Shown: positions 51,935 through 59,950 of the stretch, piece by piece
How the letters are laid out: every line of letters begins with the position of its first letter
Numbering within the stretch: the first letter of the stretch is position 1
Assembly: GCF_009660225.1 (NCBI RefSeq)
Contig: NZ_CP045920.1
Coordinates: forward strand, 1,798,001 to 1,862,000
Origin: Pseudactinotalea sp. HY158
GTDB lineage: Bacteria > Actinomycetota > Actinomycetes > Actinomycetales > Beutenbergiaceae
Length of the DNA stretch: 64,000 bases
Direction of reading: 5' to 3'
Notes under the pieces: model-generated
What the model was told of the DNA's origin: nothing
Database searches by the model: none
Seen by the model: only the letters and a program-made list of their open reading frames with translations
Program-made: the position numbers and the translations under genes

Positions 51935-53320
51935 TCAGGCGGCGGGATGCACGTTCTGGTTGAGCCGGAAGCAGTTCTCCGGATCCCACCGGGCCTTGAT
52001 GCGGGCGAGTCGGACGTAGTCGTCGCGGAAGGTCGCCCGCACGGCGTCCTCGCCCTCCTCCTGGAAGCCGGCGAAGTTGAGGTAGCGGGAGCCGTCGGAC
52101 TTCGGCGTGAGCGCGGCCACGAGCTCGCGGACCCAGTGGATGTTCGCCGGGTCGTCCGCGGCCGTGACCCAGTTGGCCTCCGGGTTGATCATGAAGGCGG
52201 CGTGCGAGCTGAGGGCGCCGTCGACCGGACCCGTCGCGGCGCCCGCGTTGTGCCAGAGGTCGATCGTGCTCAGGTCGGAGGGGGCGGATCGTCCGGCCTC
52301 GGCCAGCAGGTCGATCGTCTCCTCGTCGAGCGTCTCGAGGTTGACCGACTTCCAGTAGTAGCGGCCGCCGTCCGGGTAGTCCGCATCGAAGACCTGCTGG
52401 ACGTCGACGTAGTCGGTCACGCCGCTTGCGTCGGCCAACGGGTCGCGGCTGAACTCCCGCAGCGGACTCAGGAGCGAGGCCCCCTCCCCCGGGTCGCCCA
52501 CGTACAGGCCCGCGAACCCGACGAACGGCCATCCGGCGGTGCCCGCCGCGAAGCCCTCGCCCGCGTCCGGCACCCGGCCGAGGAACGCGAGGGTGCTCAC
52601 CTCTCCGGGCGCGGCCCGGCAGAAGTCCCGGAACAGCCGCAGCCCGCGCCGGGCCCGGCCGGCGCGGGCGTCGTGGAACACGAAGAGGAAGTAGGCGCGC
52701 GGCCCCACGGGGTGGGCGCGGTAGGTGAAGGAGGTAACGACGCCGACGTTGCCTCCCGATCCACGCAGCGCCCACAGCAGCTCGGGGTTCTCGGTGGCGC
52801 TCGCCGTGACGGCCTCGGAGTCGGCCGTGACCATCTCGGCACGGACCAGGCTCGCGCAGCTGAGCCCGTACCTGTTGCGGATCCATCCGTAGCCGCCGCC
52901 GAGGGTCAGACCTGCGATTCCCGTTCGTGAGAACACGCCGCCGGGCACGGCCAGGCCCGCCGCCTGGGTCGCCGCGTCGACCTGGCCCCAGGTGGCGCCG
53001 CCCCCGGCGGTCACGAGACGCCGGTCCGGGTCGAATTCGAGACCGGTGAGCCGCGCGAGGTCGAGCACGAGCCCGTCGTCGACGGTGCCGTGGCCGGCCA
53101 CGCTGTGTCCGCCGCCGCGGACCGCGAGGGGCCAGAGGTGCCGGCGGGCGATCTCGACGGCGAGGCGCACGTCGTCGACGGACCGGCACCGCACGACCGC
53201 GAGCGGGTAGCGGTCGATCACGCCGTTCCACACCGCCCGCGCCCGGGCGTACTCCGGGTCGTCGCGCGTGATGACGGCGTCGCGCAGCGACCTGGGGAAA
53301 TCCGCCACCGCTGGATTCAT
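51935..53320 (-). CDS. FAD-linked oxidoreductase (berberine bridge family)
   Basis: 461 residues. FAD-binding domain with the His for covalent FAD at residue 72 in GGGHSVAGHG, then the TLGGGYGWIRNRYGL loop, where the second flavin-linking Cys of bicovalent members is not found. The C-terminal berberine-bridge segment ends WDPENCFRLNQNVHP. Oxidises an unknown alcohol, sugar or secondary metabolite. The start at 53320 (MNPAV) has no strong RBS; TATCAT lies about 45 nt upstream. Single gene. Confidence 0.9.
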   Translation of the reverse strand: MNPAVADFPRSLRDAVITRDDPEYARARAVWNGVIDRYPLAVVRCRSVDDVRLAVEIARRHLWPLAVRGGGHSVAGHGTVDDGLVLDLARLTGLEFDPDRRLVTAGGGATWGQVDAATQAAGLAVPGGVFSRTGIAGLTLGGGYGWIRNRYGLSCASLVRAEMVTADSEAVTASATENPELLWALRGSGGNVGVVTSFTYRAHPVGPRAYFLFVFHDARAGRARRGLRLFRDFCRAAPGEVSTLAFLGRVPDAGEGFAAGTAGWPFVGFAGLYVGDPGEGASLLSPLREFSRDPLADASGVTDYVDVQQVFDADYPDGGRYYWKSVNLETLDEETIDLLAEAGRSAPSDLSTIDLWHNAGAATGPVDGALSSHAAFMINPEANWVTAADDPANIHWVRELVAALTPKSDGSRYLNFAGFQEEGEDAVRATFRDDYVRLARIKARWDPENCFRLNQNVHPAA

Positions 53321-53430
53321 CGTCGCGACCGCCCGCCGGAACTGGTGCGCCTGATTCGAGGAGGAAATGATACGCCCGCGCCCCGCGCGTGGCAATGCGG
53401 CTCCGCGCGCCGGCCGGCTCCCGATCGAGC

Positions 53431-54045
53431 CTATTCGACCGGCTGGCGCAGGATCGTGCGCCGGCGATCCGGGGCGGCCCGGCGCACATCGCTCAGATAG
53501 ATCTCGTGGTGGACGCCGGTCGGGCGCAGGTCGTGGGCGGGCAGGAACTCGCAATGGAGCCGGCGGAGCACGCCGGCCTCGTCGTCGAAGGGGCCGACGT
53601 GCAGGGTCTGCACGCAGCGGCCCTCGTGGAGGTCCTCGAGGTGCAGGTCGGCGAGCCGAGGTCCGGCGCCCTTCGCGGCGGCCGCGGCCGTGGCGGCGTC
53701 GACGTCGTCCGGCCCGAGCCACTCGGGCACGAGCAGGAGCAGGCGCCAGTGCCAGCGGGACTTGTCGCGTGCGCTGGTGAAGGCCGCGATGTCGTCTGCC
53801 CACCACAGGCCCTCGAGCGGCGGTACGACATAGTCCCGGCCGGCGTCCCTACTTGCGAACTTGAGGCCGTACGCCACCGGGTAGAGGGTCTCGATCGCCG
53901 CGGTGAACGTGGGTGAGGTGTTCGGGTCACCGGCGCCGTCGACCGCGAGGTAGCGCCGGGGCGGCACGTCGAGCAGCCGGAACCGCCCGCTGCGGGCCCG
54001 GTAGGAGTCGAGGTCCTTCCTGACGTCGACCTTCGCCGCAGTCAT
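53431..54045 (-). CDS. GyrI-like small-molecule-binding protein
   Basis: 204 residues. SOUL/GyrI-like fold with the RYLAVDGAGDP start, FTAAIETLYPVAYGLKF, PPLEGLWWADD and VHHEIYLSDVRR, the pattern of stand-alone GyrI-like proteins that bind or hydrolyse small electrophiles or drugs; substrate unknown. I prefer the ATG at 54045: TAGGGT (complement of 54053-54058) is 7 nt before it, so it is leaderless; the GTG three codons upstream would fall inside the -10. Confidence 0.85.
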   Translation of the reverse strand: MTAAKVDVRKDLDSYRARSGRFRLLDVPPRRYLAVDGAGDPNTSPTFTAAIETLYPVAYGLKFASRDAGRDYVVPPLEGLWWADDIAAFTSARDKSRWHWRLLLLVPEWLGPDDVDAATAAAAAKGAGPRLADLHLEDLHEGRCVQTLHVGPFDDEAGVLRRLHCEFLPAHDLRPTGVHHEIYLSDVRRAAPDRRRTILRQPVE

Positions 54046-54100
54046 GGGTGCCACCCTACGTGCGCCGGGCCGGCCCGGGTATCCCGCCGGCCGGCCCGGC

Positions 54101-54106
54101 TAGGCT
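54101..54106 (+). promoter_or_regulatory. -10 box TAGGCT for the leader ORF/AlkD-like transcript
   Basis: TAGGCT lies 7 nt before the ATG at 54114 of a 12-codon ORF that overlaps the AlkD-like gene. Confidence 0.55.
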
Positions 54107-54113
54107 CGCCGCC

Positions 54114-54152
54114 ATGGCCGTACGAGGCAGCACGACGGGGAGGAATCGATGA
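54114..54152 (+). CDS. 12-codon leader ORF translationally coupled to the AlkD-like gene
   Basis: A leaderless ATG opens MAVRGSTTGRNR and stops at TGA 54150-54152, overlapping the downstream ATG (54149) as ATGA. GGGGAGGAAT inside the ORF is also the ribosome-binding site of that gene. A ribosome finishing the ORF would restart there. It is too short to be a folded protein; a regulatory role is inferred. Confidence 0.45.
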   Translation: MAVRGSTTGRNR

Positions 54153-54874
54153 GCTCGGGTGAATCGGCGGAGCGAAAGGCCGCGGTTGCGCCCGGTGCGA
54201 TGACGGTCGACGACGTGATGGTCAAGCTGGAGGCGCTGGCGGATCCGAAGATCCTCGCGGTGAACAGGCGCCACGGCGACGACCACGCCGTCAACCTCAC
54301 CCGGTTGCGGGAACTCGCGAAGCGGATCAAGGGCCGGCCCGAGCTCGCCCCGCAGTTGTGGGCGACCGGCGACAGCGCGGCCCGGCTCGTGGCCATCCTC
54401 ATCAGCAGGCCGCGCACGTTCGACCGCAAGCGGCTCGACGCGTGGCTGCGAGCGGGCGGCTCCCCGAAGGTCCACGACTGGCTCGTCAACTACATCGTGA
54501 AGAAGAGCGGGCACGCCGAGGAGCTCCGCCTCGCCTGGTTCGACGACCCCGACCCCGTTGTCGCGAGCGCCGGCTGGGCGCTCACGTCCGAGCGGGTGGT
54601 CAAGGACCCGGACGGACTCGACCTGCCGAGGCTGCTCGACCGGATCGAGGACCAGATGGCCCGCGCCCCCGAGCGACTCCAGTGGGCGATGAACCACACG
54701 CTCGCCCAGATCGGCATCGAGGATGCCGGAGTGCGGGCCCGGGCGCTCGCGATCGGGGAGCGGCTCGGGGTCCTGCGCGACTATCCGACCCCTCCGAACT
54801 GCACCTCGCCCTACGCCCCGGTGTGGATCGCCGAGATGGTCCGGCGCCGGGAGGGGGCCAGTCGGCGCCGGTGA
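54149..54874 (+). CDS. DNA alkylation repair (AlkD-like) HEAT-repeat protein
   Basis: 241 residues, mostly helices (AlkD/DNA alkylation repair family). The family lifts alkylated bases out without base flipping. Repeats such as LRELAKRIKGRPELAPQLW, ARLVAILISRP and HDWLVNYIVKKSG are seen; catalytic Trp/Asp positions include VHDW and the FDDPDP segment. GGGGAGGAATCG gives a strong RBS. It is coupled to the short ORF before it. Convergent with the MFS gene. Confidence 0.83.
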   Translation: MSSGESAERKAAVAPGAMTVDDVMVKLEALADPKILAVNRRHGDDHAVNLTRLRELAKRIKGRPELAPQLWATGDSAARLVAILISRPRTFDRKRLDAWLRAGGSPKVHDWLVNYIVKKSGHAEELRLAWFDDPDPVVASAGWALTSERVVKDPDGLDLPRLLDRIEDQMARAPERLQWAMNHTLAQIGIEDAGVRARALAIGERLGVLRDYPTPPNCTSPYAPVWIAEMVRRREGASRRR

Positions 54875-54907
54875 ACGCAGGGGTCGCGGGGGCTGCCGGC
54901 CGGCTCG

Positions 54908-56176
54908 CTACGGCTGCGGCAACCGATCGGCATCCCGCGCCCGCACGCCGGGGAGCGAGTCCTCCACGAACCGCGGCCGGCATGCGAACCACCCGCCGAT
55001 GAGGCTGGGCACGGCGCTCGCGGCGAGCACGAGGAGCGGGACCGTCCACGAACCCGTCGCCTCGCGCAGGAGTCCGAGCCCGAACGGCGCCACGGCCGCG
55101 AGCGCGTAGCCGACGCCCTGCACGAAGCCCGAGACGACCGAGGCGGACTGCGTCGTCCTGGTCCGGACGTTGATGAGGGTCATGCACAGCGGGAACGTGC
55201 TCACCCCGATCCCCAGGGCGCACATCCACAGCGGCGTTCCCACGAGCGGGGAGACGAGCAGCCCGACGTAGCCGGCCACGAGGAAGATCGAGCAGACGAC
55301 GACCACCACGAACGGCCTGCGCAGCCGCACGGTCAGTTGGGGCACGACCAGCGCCGCGACCACTCCCCAGGCGGAGTAGAGCCCGACCATCGACCCGCCC
55401 AGCGCCGCGGTGCCGCCGGCGTGGGTGATCATGGCGGGCACCCAGGTGATGATCCCGTAGTTCGATACCGAGATCATCGCGAACAGGATCACCAGCCCCC
55501 ACACGATCGCCGAGTTGCCCAGCCTCGGCCGGGCGGAGACGGACGCGGCCGGGGCGTCCCGGCGGGGGGTCGCACCGCCACGGCCGGGCAGCCTCGTCGT
55601 CACCACGAGCCAGGCGAGCCCGGCCAGGGCGATCGGCCCGACCCACATCCCGACCGAGAGCCGCCAACTCGTCGCCTGGGCGACCGGCACGGCGAGCAGC
55701 GGGGCGACGAACTGCCCGGTCTGCATGGAGATGAGGTAGAGGGAGGTCCACAGCGCGACCCGGCCCGGGAACCAGGCCTTGACCAGCGGCACGATGACGA
55801 CGTTCGCCGCCCCGATCCCGGCGAGGGCGAGCACGGTCGAGGCCACGAGCGCGACCGGGGTCGACGAGTAGGTGCGCGCGACGAGCGCGAGGGCGGTCAG
55901 GGCCATCGCCACCGCGGCCGTCCGCTCGAGCCCGAACCTGCGCGTGACCACGGGCGCCAGGAAGCCGAAGACCCCGAAGGCCGCCGCCGGCACGGTGCCG
56001 AGCAGTCCCGCCACCAGTACGCCGTATCCGAGATCGGCGCCGATGATCTCGAGGAGTGGAGTGAACCCCGTCACCGCGGTCCGAAGGTTGACCGCCGTCA
56101 GAACGATCGCGAGACCCGCCAGGACGCCGAGGCGTCGCGTGCCCGCCGGGCGCTGCGATGAGGATTGGGGTGCCAC
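54908..56176 (-). CDS. MFS transporter, CynX/NimT-like
   Basis: 422 residues with about 12 helices and a central loop of about 30 residues near position 205 (PGRGGATPRRDAPA). LTAVNLRTAVTGFTPLLEII at the start is typical of cyanate/nitroimidazole transporter (CynX/NimT) types; substrate unknown. GTG at 56176 has GGAG upstream at suitable spacing; a GTG at 56188 is an alternative. Divergent from a GntR regulator with a 42-bp gap, so that regulator probably controls it. Confidence 0.85.
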   Translation of the reverse strand: MAPQSSSQRPAGTRRLGVLAGLAIVLTAVNLRTAVTGFTPLLEIIGADLGYGVLVAGLLGTVPAAAFGVFGFLAPVVTRRFGLERTAAVAMALTALALVARTYSSTPVALVASTVLALAGIGAANVVIVPLVKAWFPGRVALWTSLYLISMQTGQFVAPLLAVPVAQATSWRLSVGMWVGPIALAGLAWLVVTTRLPGRGGATPRRDAPAASVSARPRLGNSAIVWGLVILFAMISVSNYGIITWVPAMITHAGGTAALGGSMVGLYSAWGVVAALVVPQLTVRLRRPFVVVVVCSIFLVAGYVGLLVSPLVGTPLWMCALGIGVSTFPLCMTLINVRTRTTQSASVVSGFVQGVGYALAAVAPFGLGLLREATGSWTVPLLVLAASAVPSLIGGWFACRPRFVEDSLPGVRARDADRLPQP

Positions 56177-56218
56177 GCTACACTCCACTACGAAGTCGAC
56201 AAATGATGGGATGATGGG

Positions 56219-56905
56219 ATGCCTGAGGACGATAACACGCCACGGCCGATGCATCGAGTCGGGCTGATCGATCAGGCCGCCTCGCTCTTCCGCGACGAGG
56301 TGCTCTCGGGCCGGTGGCCGGTCGGTGAGCGGATCCCGACCGAGGTCGAGCTCGTCGCGAGCTTCGGGATCGGCCGCAACACGGTCCGGGAGGGGCTGCA
56401 GTCGCTCGTGCATGCGGGCCTGCTGCGCCGGGAGCAGGGCCGCGGCACGTTCGTCATCTCCGATTCCGAACTCACCGGACCGCTGGAACGCGGGCTCGCC
56501 GGCGGCCGGCGGCGCGACTACCTGGAGCTGCGCCTCGCCCTCGACACGACGGCGGCATCGCTCGCGGCGGCACGGCGCACCGAGGCCGATATCGAGCGGC
56601 TGCGCGACCTGTGTGGGCGTCGGGAGGCGAGTTGGTCCACCGGCGACACCGATGTCCGCGCGGGTGCGGATCTCGCCCTCCATCGGGCCATCGTCGCGGC
56701 GACCCACAACCCGCTCTACCTCGAGCTGTACTCCAGCATGCTCGACGTCTTCGCCGGGCACATGCGCGAGGACGGCCCCGTGGGTTCGGGCGACGTCGAC
56801 CGGGCGCATCGGGATCATCACGATCTGGTCGAGGCGATCGCAGACGGGGACGGACCCCGTGCCACCGGGCTCGTGGCGGCCATCTTCGACCCGTTCATGG
56901 CCTGA
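56219..56905 (+). CDS. GntR-family (FadR/FCD-type) regulator
   Basis: 228 residues. Winged helix (about 12-80: WPVGERIPTEVELVASFGIGRNTVREGLQSL, then REQGRGTFV) and an FCD ligand domain with metal-type residues (DLALHRAIVAATHNP, HREDGP, HRDHHDLVEAIADGD). Between it and the MFS start lie two copies of ATGATGGG (from 56203). Likely controls the MFS gene in response to a carboxylate. Confidence 0.9.
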   Translation: MPEDDNTPRPMHRVGLIDQAASLFRDEVLSGRWPVGERIPTEVELVASFGIGRNTVREGLQSLVHAGLLRREQGRGTFVISDSELTGPLERGLAGGRRRDYLELRLALDTTAASLAAARRTEADIERLRDLCGRREASWSTGDTDVRAGADLALHRAIVAATHNPLYLELYSSMLDVFAGHMREDGPVGSGDVDRAHRDHHDLVEAIADGDGPRATGLVAAIFDPFMA

Positions 56906-56937
56906 GGACCGGCTCACGTGGCCGTGCGGGATGAGAG

Positions 56938-58149
56938 CTAGGCGTGGAACGCGGCGAAGAGCCGCTCGAAGCCCTCCTCGGTCACGATGGGCAGTCCGTA
57001 CCGCTTGGCCTTGGCGGCCTTGCCGCTGAGCGAATCGGGATCGGCGGCGACGACGACCTTCGTCGACTTCGTGACCCCGCCCGTGGTCAGGCCGGCCGCC
57101 AGGACGGCGTCGACCCACTCGTCGCGGCCGCGCCGCAGCTCACCGGTGAACACGACGCGGTCACCGCGCTCGAGCACGAAGCCGCCGCCCGACCGCTCGG
57201 TCCGGGCCCCCTCGGCCAGTGCCTCCTCGATCGAACGGGCCCCGAGCCCGAGGGCCGCCGCCACGGTTGCGAGGTCGGCGTGCTCCTGCGCCGTGACGAC
57301 GCCGTCGGCCAGGGCCTCCTGGGCCACCGATCGCAGGTAGTCGCGGTGGAGGCGGGCGACCGTCTCGGGGCCGAGGCCGGCGGCACGCGCCACCTCGAAT
57401 AGTTCACGCCCCTCGGTCACGGAGATCGTGCGGTCGAGGAGTGCGCGGTCCAGCGCCATGAGGTAGGACGCCTCGTCCTCGGGGGAACCGGGGATCCAGG
57501 CGGCAGCGAGCACGGACTCGAGCCACGAGCCCTCATTCTGCGCCGATGTGCCGCGGTGTGCGGGGGTGAAGGGAACCGATGCCCCGCGCGGGGCCGGCCA
57601 GACGAAGGCCGCTCCGGCCCGTCGATCCGTCTCCCACGCCCGATCGCCGTCGAGCCGGTGCGCCAGGTGCGCGACGAGTCGGGCGGTGGCGCGGGCATCG
57701 TCGAGGGCGCAGTGCGCGTTGGCGAGCTCGATGTCGAGGGCGTCGCAGCAGTGCGCGAGCTTGGCCGTCCCGAGCACCCGGCCCGCCCACTTCATCGAGC
57801 ACAGGGCCGGCGGCCGGCCGGCGATCTCGTACCGGGCCCGGGCGAGTTCGGCGTGGAGGAAACGCATGTCGAACGAGGCGTTGTGCGCAACGACCGTGCG
57901 GCCCCGCAGCAGTTCGACCAGGTGATCGGCCACGTCACCGAAGTCCGGCGCGTCGACCACGTCGGCGGCACGGACGCCGTGGATACGCGTCGGGCCGAGG
58001 TCACGACGCGGGTTGAGCAGCGTCGTCCATTCGTGTTCGATGCGCCCGGACGGGGCGGCGAGCACGACCCCGACCTCGATCACGCGGTCGGTTCGTTCCG
58101 GCACGACCCCCGTCGTCTCGAAGTCGATCACAGCGAAACCGCTCGTCAT
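56938..58149 (-). CDS. DnaQ-type 3'-5' exonuclease with C-terminal BRCT domain
   Basis: 403 residues. DEDDh exonuclease domain (about 1-175): Asp9/Glu11 in VIDFETTG, HNASFDMRFLH, and the final HCALDDARAT. A middle helical part follows, and a BRCT domain at the C-terminus (about 325-400: GDRVVFTGELRRGRDEW... KVVVAADPDSLSGKAAKAKRYGLPI). Homologues are called DNA polymerase III epsilon-like; they probably repair or proofread DNA. ATG at 58149 (MTSGFAV) with GGAGGG upstream. Confidence 0.9.
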   Translation of the reverse strand: MTSGFAVIDFETTGVVPERTDRVIEVGVVLAAPSGRIEHEWTTLLNPRRDLGPTRIHGVRAADVVDAPDFGDVADHLVELLRGRTVVAHNASFDMRFLHAELARARYEIAGRPPALCSMKWAGRVLGTAKLAHCCDALDIELANAHCALDDARATARLVAHLAHRLDGDRAWETDRRAGAAFVWPAPRGASVPFTPAHRGTSAQNEGSWLESVLAAAWIPGSPEDEASYLMALDRALLDRTISVTEGRELFEVARAAGLGPETVARLHRDYLRSVAQEALADGVVTAQEHADLATVAAALGLGARSIEEALAEGARTERSGGGFVLERGDRVVFTGELRRGRDEWVDAVLAAGLTTGGVTKSTKVVVAADPDSLSGKAAKAKRYGLPIVTEEGFERLFAAFHA

Positions 58150-58252
58150 GAGTCCATCCCTCCGATCACCGGCGATCCCCCCGGCGGGGCGCGCTTCGAC
58201 GGTCCCGGCCATGGCGGAACCCTACCGGTACACGAGTGGACGAACGGAATGC

Positions 58253-58921
58253 CTACCGAAGCGCGTCCGCGAGGGAGACGAGATGGGCACGACTGAGCCG
58301 GCGCGCGGCCTCGGCGTCGCGCGCGGCGATCGCCTCGGTCAGGTCGGCGTGGGCGGCGTGGTCCGCGTCATCGGAGACGTGCCGGCCCATGCGCAGCATC
58401 TCGATCATCGCCCGGCGCAGCCTCGGCACGAACGCATCGAAGATCTCGAGCAGAACGGGGTTGTCGGCGGCGGCGACGACGGTGCGATGGAAGCGCATGT
58501 CGGCGTCCACGTACTCCTCGATGCCGCCGGGCCGATCCCGGCGTTCGGCGAGCGCGCGGCGGATCGCCCGGAGCGCGGCGGGTGTGCGCCGCTCGGCGGC
58601 GTGGGCGGCGGCCTCGGCCTCGATCGCGATGCGCGCCTCGATCACCGAGACGATCCCCGCCCGGCGCAGCACGGCGTCCCACTCCTCGCCCGTGTCGAGG
58701 GCGGTGACGAACACCCCCGCGCCCTGCCGCGCCTCGAGCACCCCCTGGCCCGCGAGCTGCCTGATCGCCTCGCGCACGGTCGAGCGTCCGACCCCGAGCT
58801 GTGGCCCGAGTGTCGTCTCCCCCGGCAGTCTGGCGCCGAGCGGCCACTCGCCGGCGCGGATCCGCTCGAGCAGGGCGGCGGCCGCCTGGTCCGCGAGCGA
58901 GACCCGCCTGATCTCGACCAT
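58253..58921 (-). CDS. GntR-family (FadR-type) regulator
   Basis: 222 residues. Helix-turn-helix (LPGETTLGPQLGVGRSTVREAIRQLAGQGVLEARQGAGVFV, about 32-72) and FCD domain (DADMRFHRTVVAAADNP, MGRHVSDDADHAAHADLTEAIAARD). TAGATT lies 14 nt upstream of the ATG. It is divergent from the orphan ABC ATPase, with an inverted TCTAC-N16-GTAGA pair (58933-58958) between them that may be an operator. Target unknown. Confidence 0.9.
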   Translation of the reverse strand: MVEIRRVSLADQAAAALLERIRAGEWPLGARLPGETTLGPQLGVGRSTVREAIRQLAGQGVLEARQGAGVFVTALDTGEEWDAVLRRAGIVSVIEARIAIEAEAAAHAAERRTPAALRAIRRALAERRDRPGGIEEYVDADMRFHRTVVAAADNPVLLEIFDAFVPRLRRAMIEMLRMGRHVSDDADHAAHADLTEAIAARDAEAARRLSRAHLVSLADALR

Positions 58922-59054
58922 CGATGACACCAATCTACTTGTCTGAGGAGTTGTGTAGAGTCTATCCCGTGTTCGGGTCGGCCCGTCGCCGCTCCGGCGA
59001 CGTTCCGTGCCGGCACATCATCCCCGCTGCCGCCGAATTCGAAGGGTCTTGCGC

Positions 59055-59867
59055 GTGACCGACATCCTGTCGCTGCGAAACGTCGACGTCGTGCGAGGGG
59101 CACGCCGAATCCTCACCGACATCAACCTGACCGTCCACGCGGGTGAGCATTGGGCGCTCATCGGCCCGAACGGTGCCGGCAAGAGCACGATCCTCAGCCT
59201 GTGCGGGGCGCAGCAGCACCCCACGCGCGGCACCGTGCACGTCCTCGGGAGCCGGCTGGGCCGGGTGGAGATCCGCAAGCTGCGCGAAGCCATCGGACAT
59301 GTCGATCCGCGCCACCCCCTACGGTCCGCGCTCACCGCCCGGGAGGTCGTGCTCACGGGGGCGACCGGCACGACCGAACTCATGCCCCGGTGGACACCCG
59401 GCCCGCCGGTGCGCGAACGAGCCGACCGGCTGATCGATGCGCTCGGACTGCACGCCGTCGCCGACGCCGACTGGACGACGATGTCACAGGGAGAGCGGGG
59501 CAGGACGCTCATCGCGAGGGCGCTGCTGACGAAGCCGGCCCTGCTCCTGCTCGACGAGCCGTCGACCGGCCTGGACGTCGCGGCCCGGGAGCAGTACCTG
59601 GAGACGGTCGACCGATTGCATCGCCTGCGTCCCGAGCTGGCCACCGTGCTCGTGACCCATCACCTCGAGGAACTGCCCGAGTCGACGACGCATGCGGCCC
59701 TGGTCAAGGACGGTCGCCTCGTCGCGGTGGGAGCGGCGCAGGACGTGTTGACGACGGAGCTGGTCACCGAGAGCTTCGACCATCCGATCCGGATCGAGCA
59801 CCGCGATCGACGGTGGTACGCCCGCGCCATCCGAACGCCCGCGACGGCTCACCCCGACGCGATCTGA
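59055..59867 (+). CDS. Orphan ABC ATPase (ModF/YlmA-like)
   Basis: 270 residues. Walker A GPNGAGKST (about 39-47), signature MSQGE instead of LSGGQ, Walker B LLLLDEPSTGLD and switch THHLEELP. There is no permease or binding protein gene next to it. Such single-domain enzymes can be metal or molybdate-related (ModF) or act with distant permeases. GTG at 59055 with GAAGG before it; the frame to 59007 lacks the family start. Confidence 0.85.
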   Translation: MTDILSLRNVDVVRGARRILTDINLTVHAGEHWALIGPNGAGKSTILSLCGAQQHPTRGTVHVLGSRLGRVEIRKLREAIGHVDPRHPLRSALTAREVVLTGATGTTELMPRWTPGPPVRERADRLIDALGLHAVADADWTTMSQGERGRTLIARALLTKPALLLLDEPSTGLDVAAREQYLETVDRLHRLRPELATVLVTHHLEELPESTTHAALVKDGRLVAVGAAQDVLTTELVTESFDHPIRIEHRDRRWYARAIRTPATAHPDAI

Positions 59868-59938
59868 CGGACGCCTCGCGCCCGCGGCACACATCGGGGT
59901 ATCGCCTCGGCGGGTCCGTACCGGCTCCGCACAGCACC

Positions 59939-59944
59939 TAGCCT
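59939..59944 (+). promoter_or_regulatory. -10 box TAGCCT for leaderless recQ
   Basis: TAGCCT lies 6 nt before the GTG of recQ. Confidence 0.6.
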
Positions 59945-59950
59945 GGCAGG

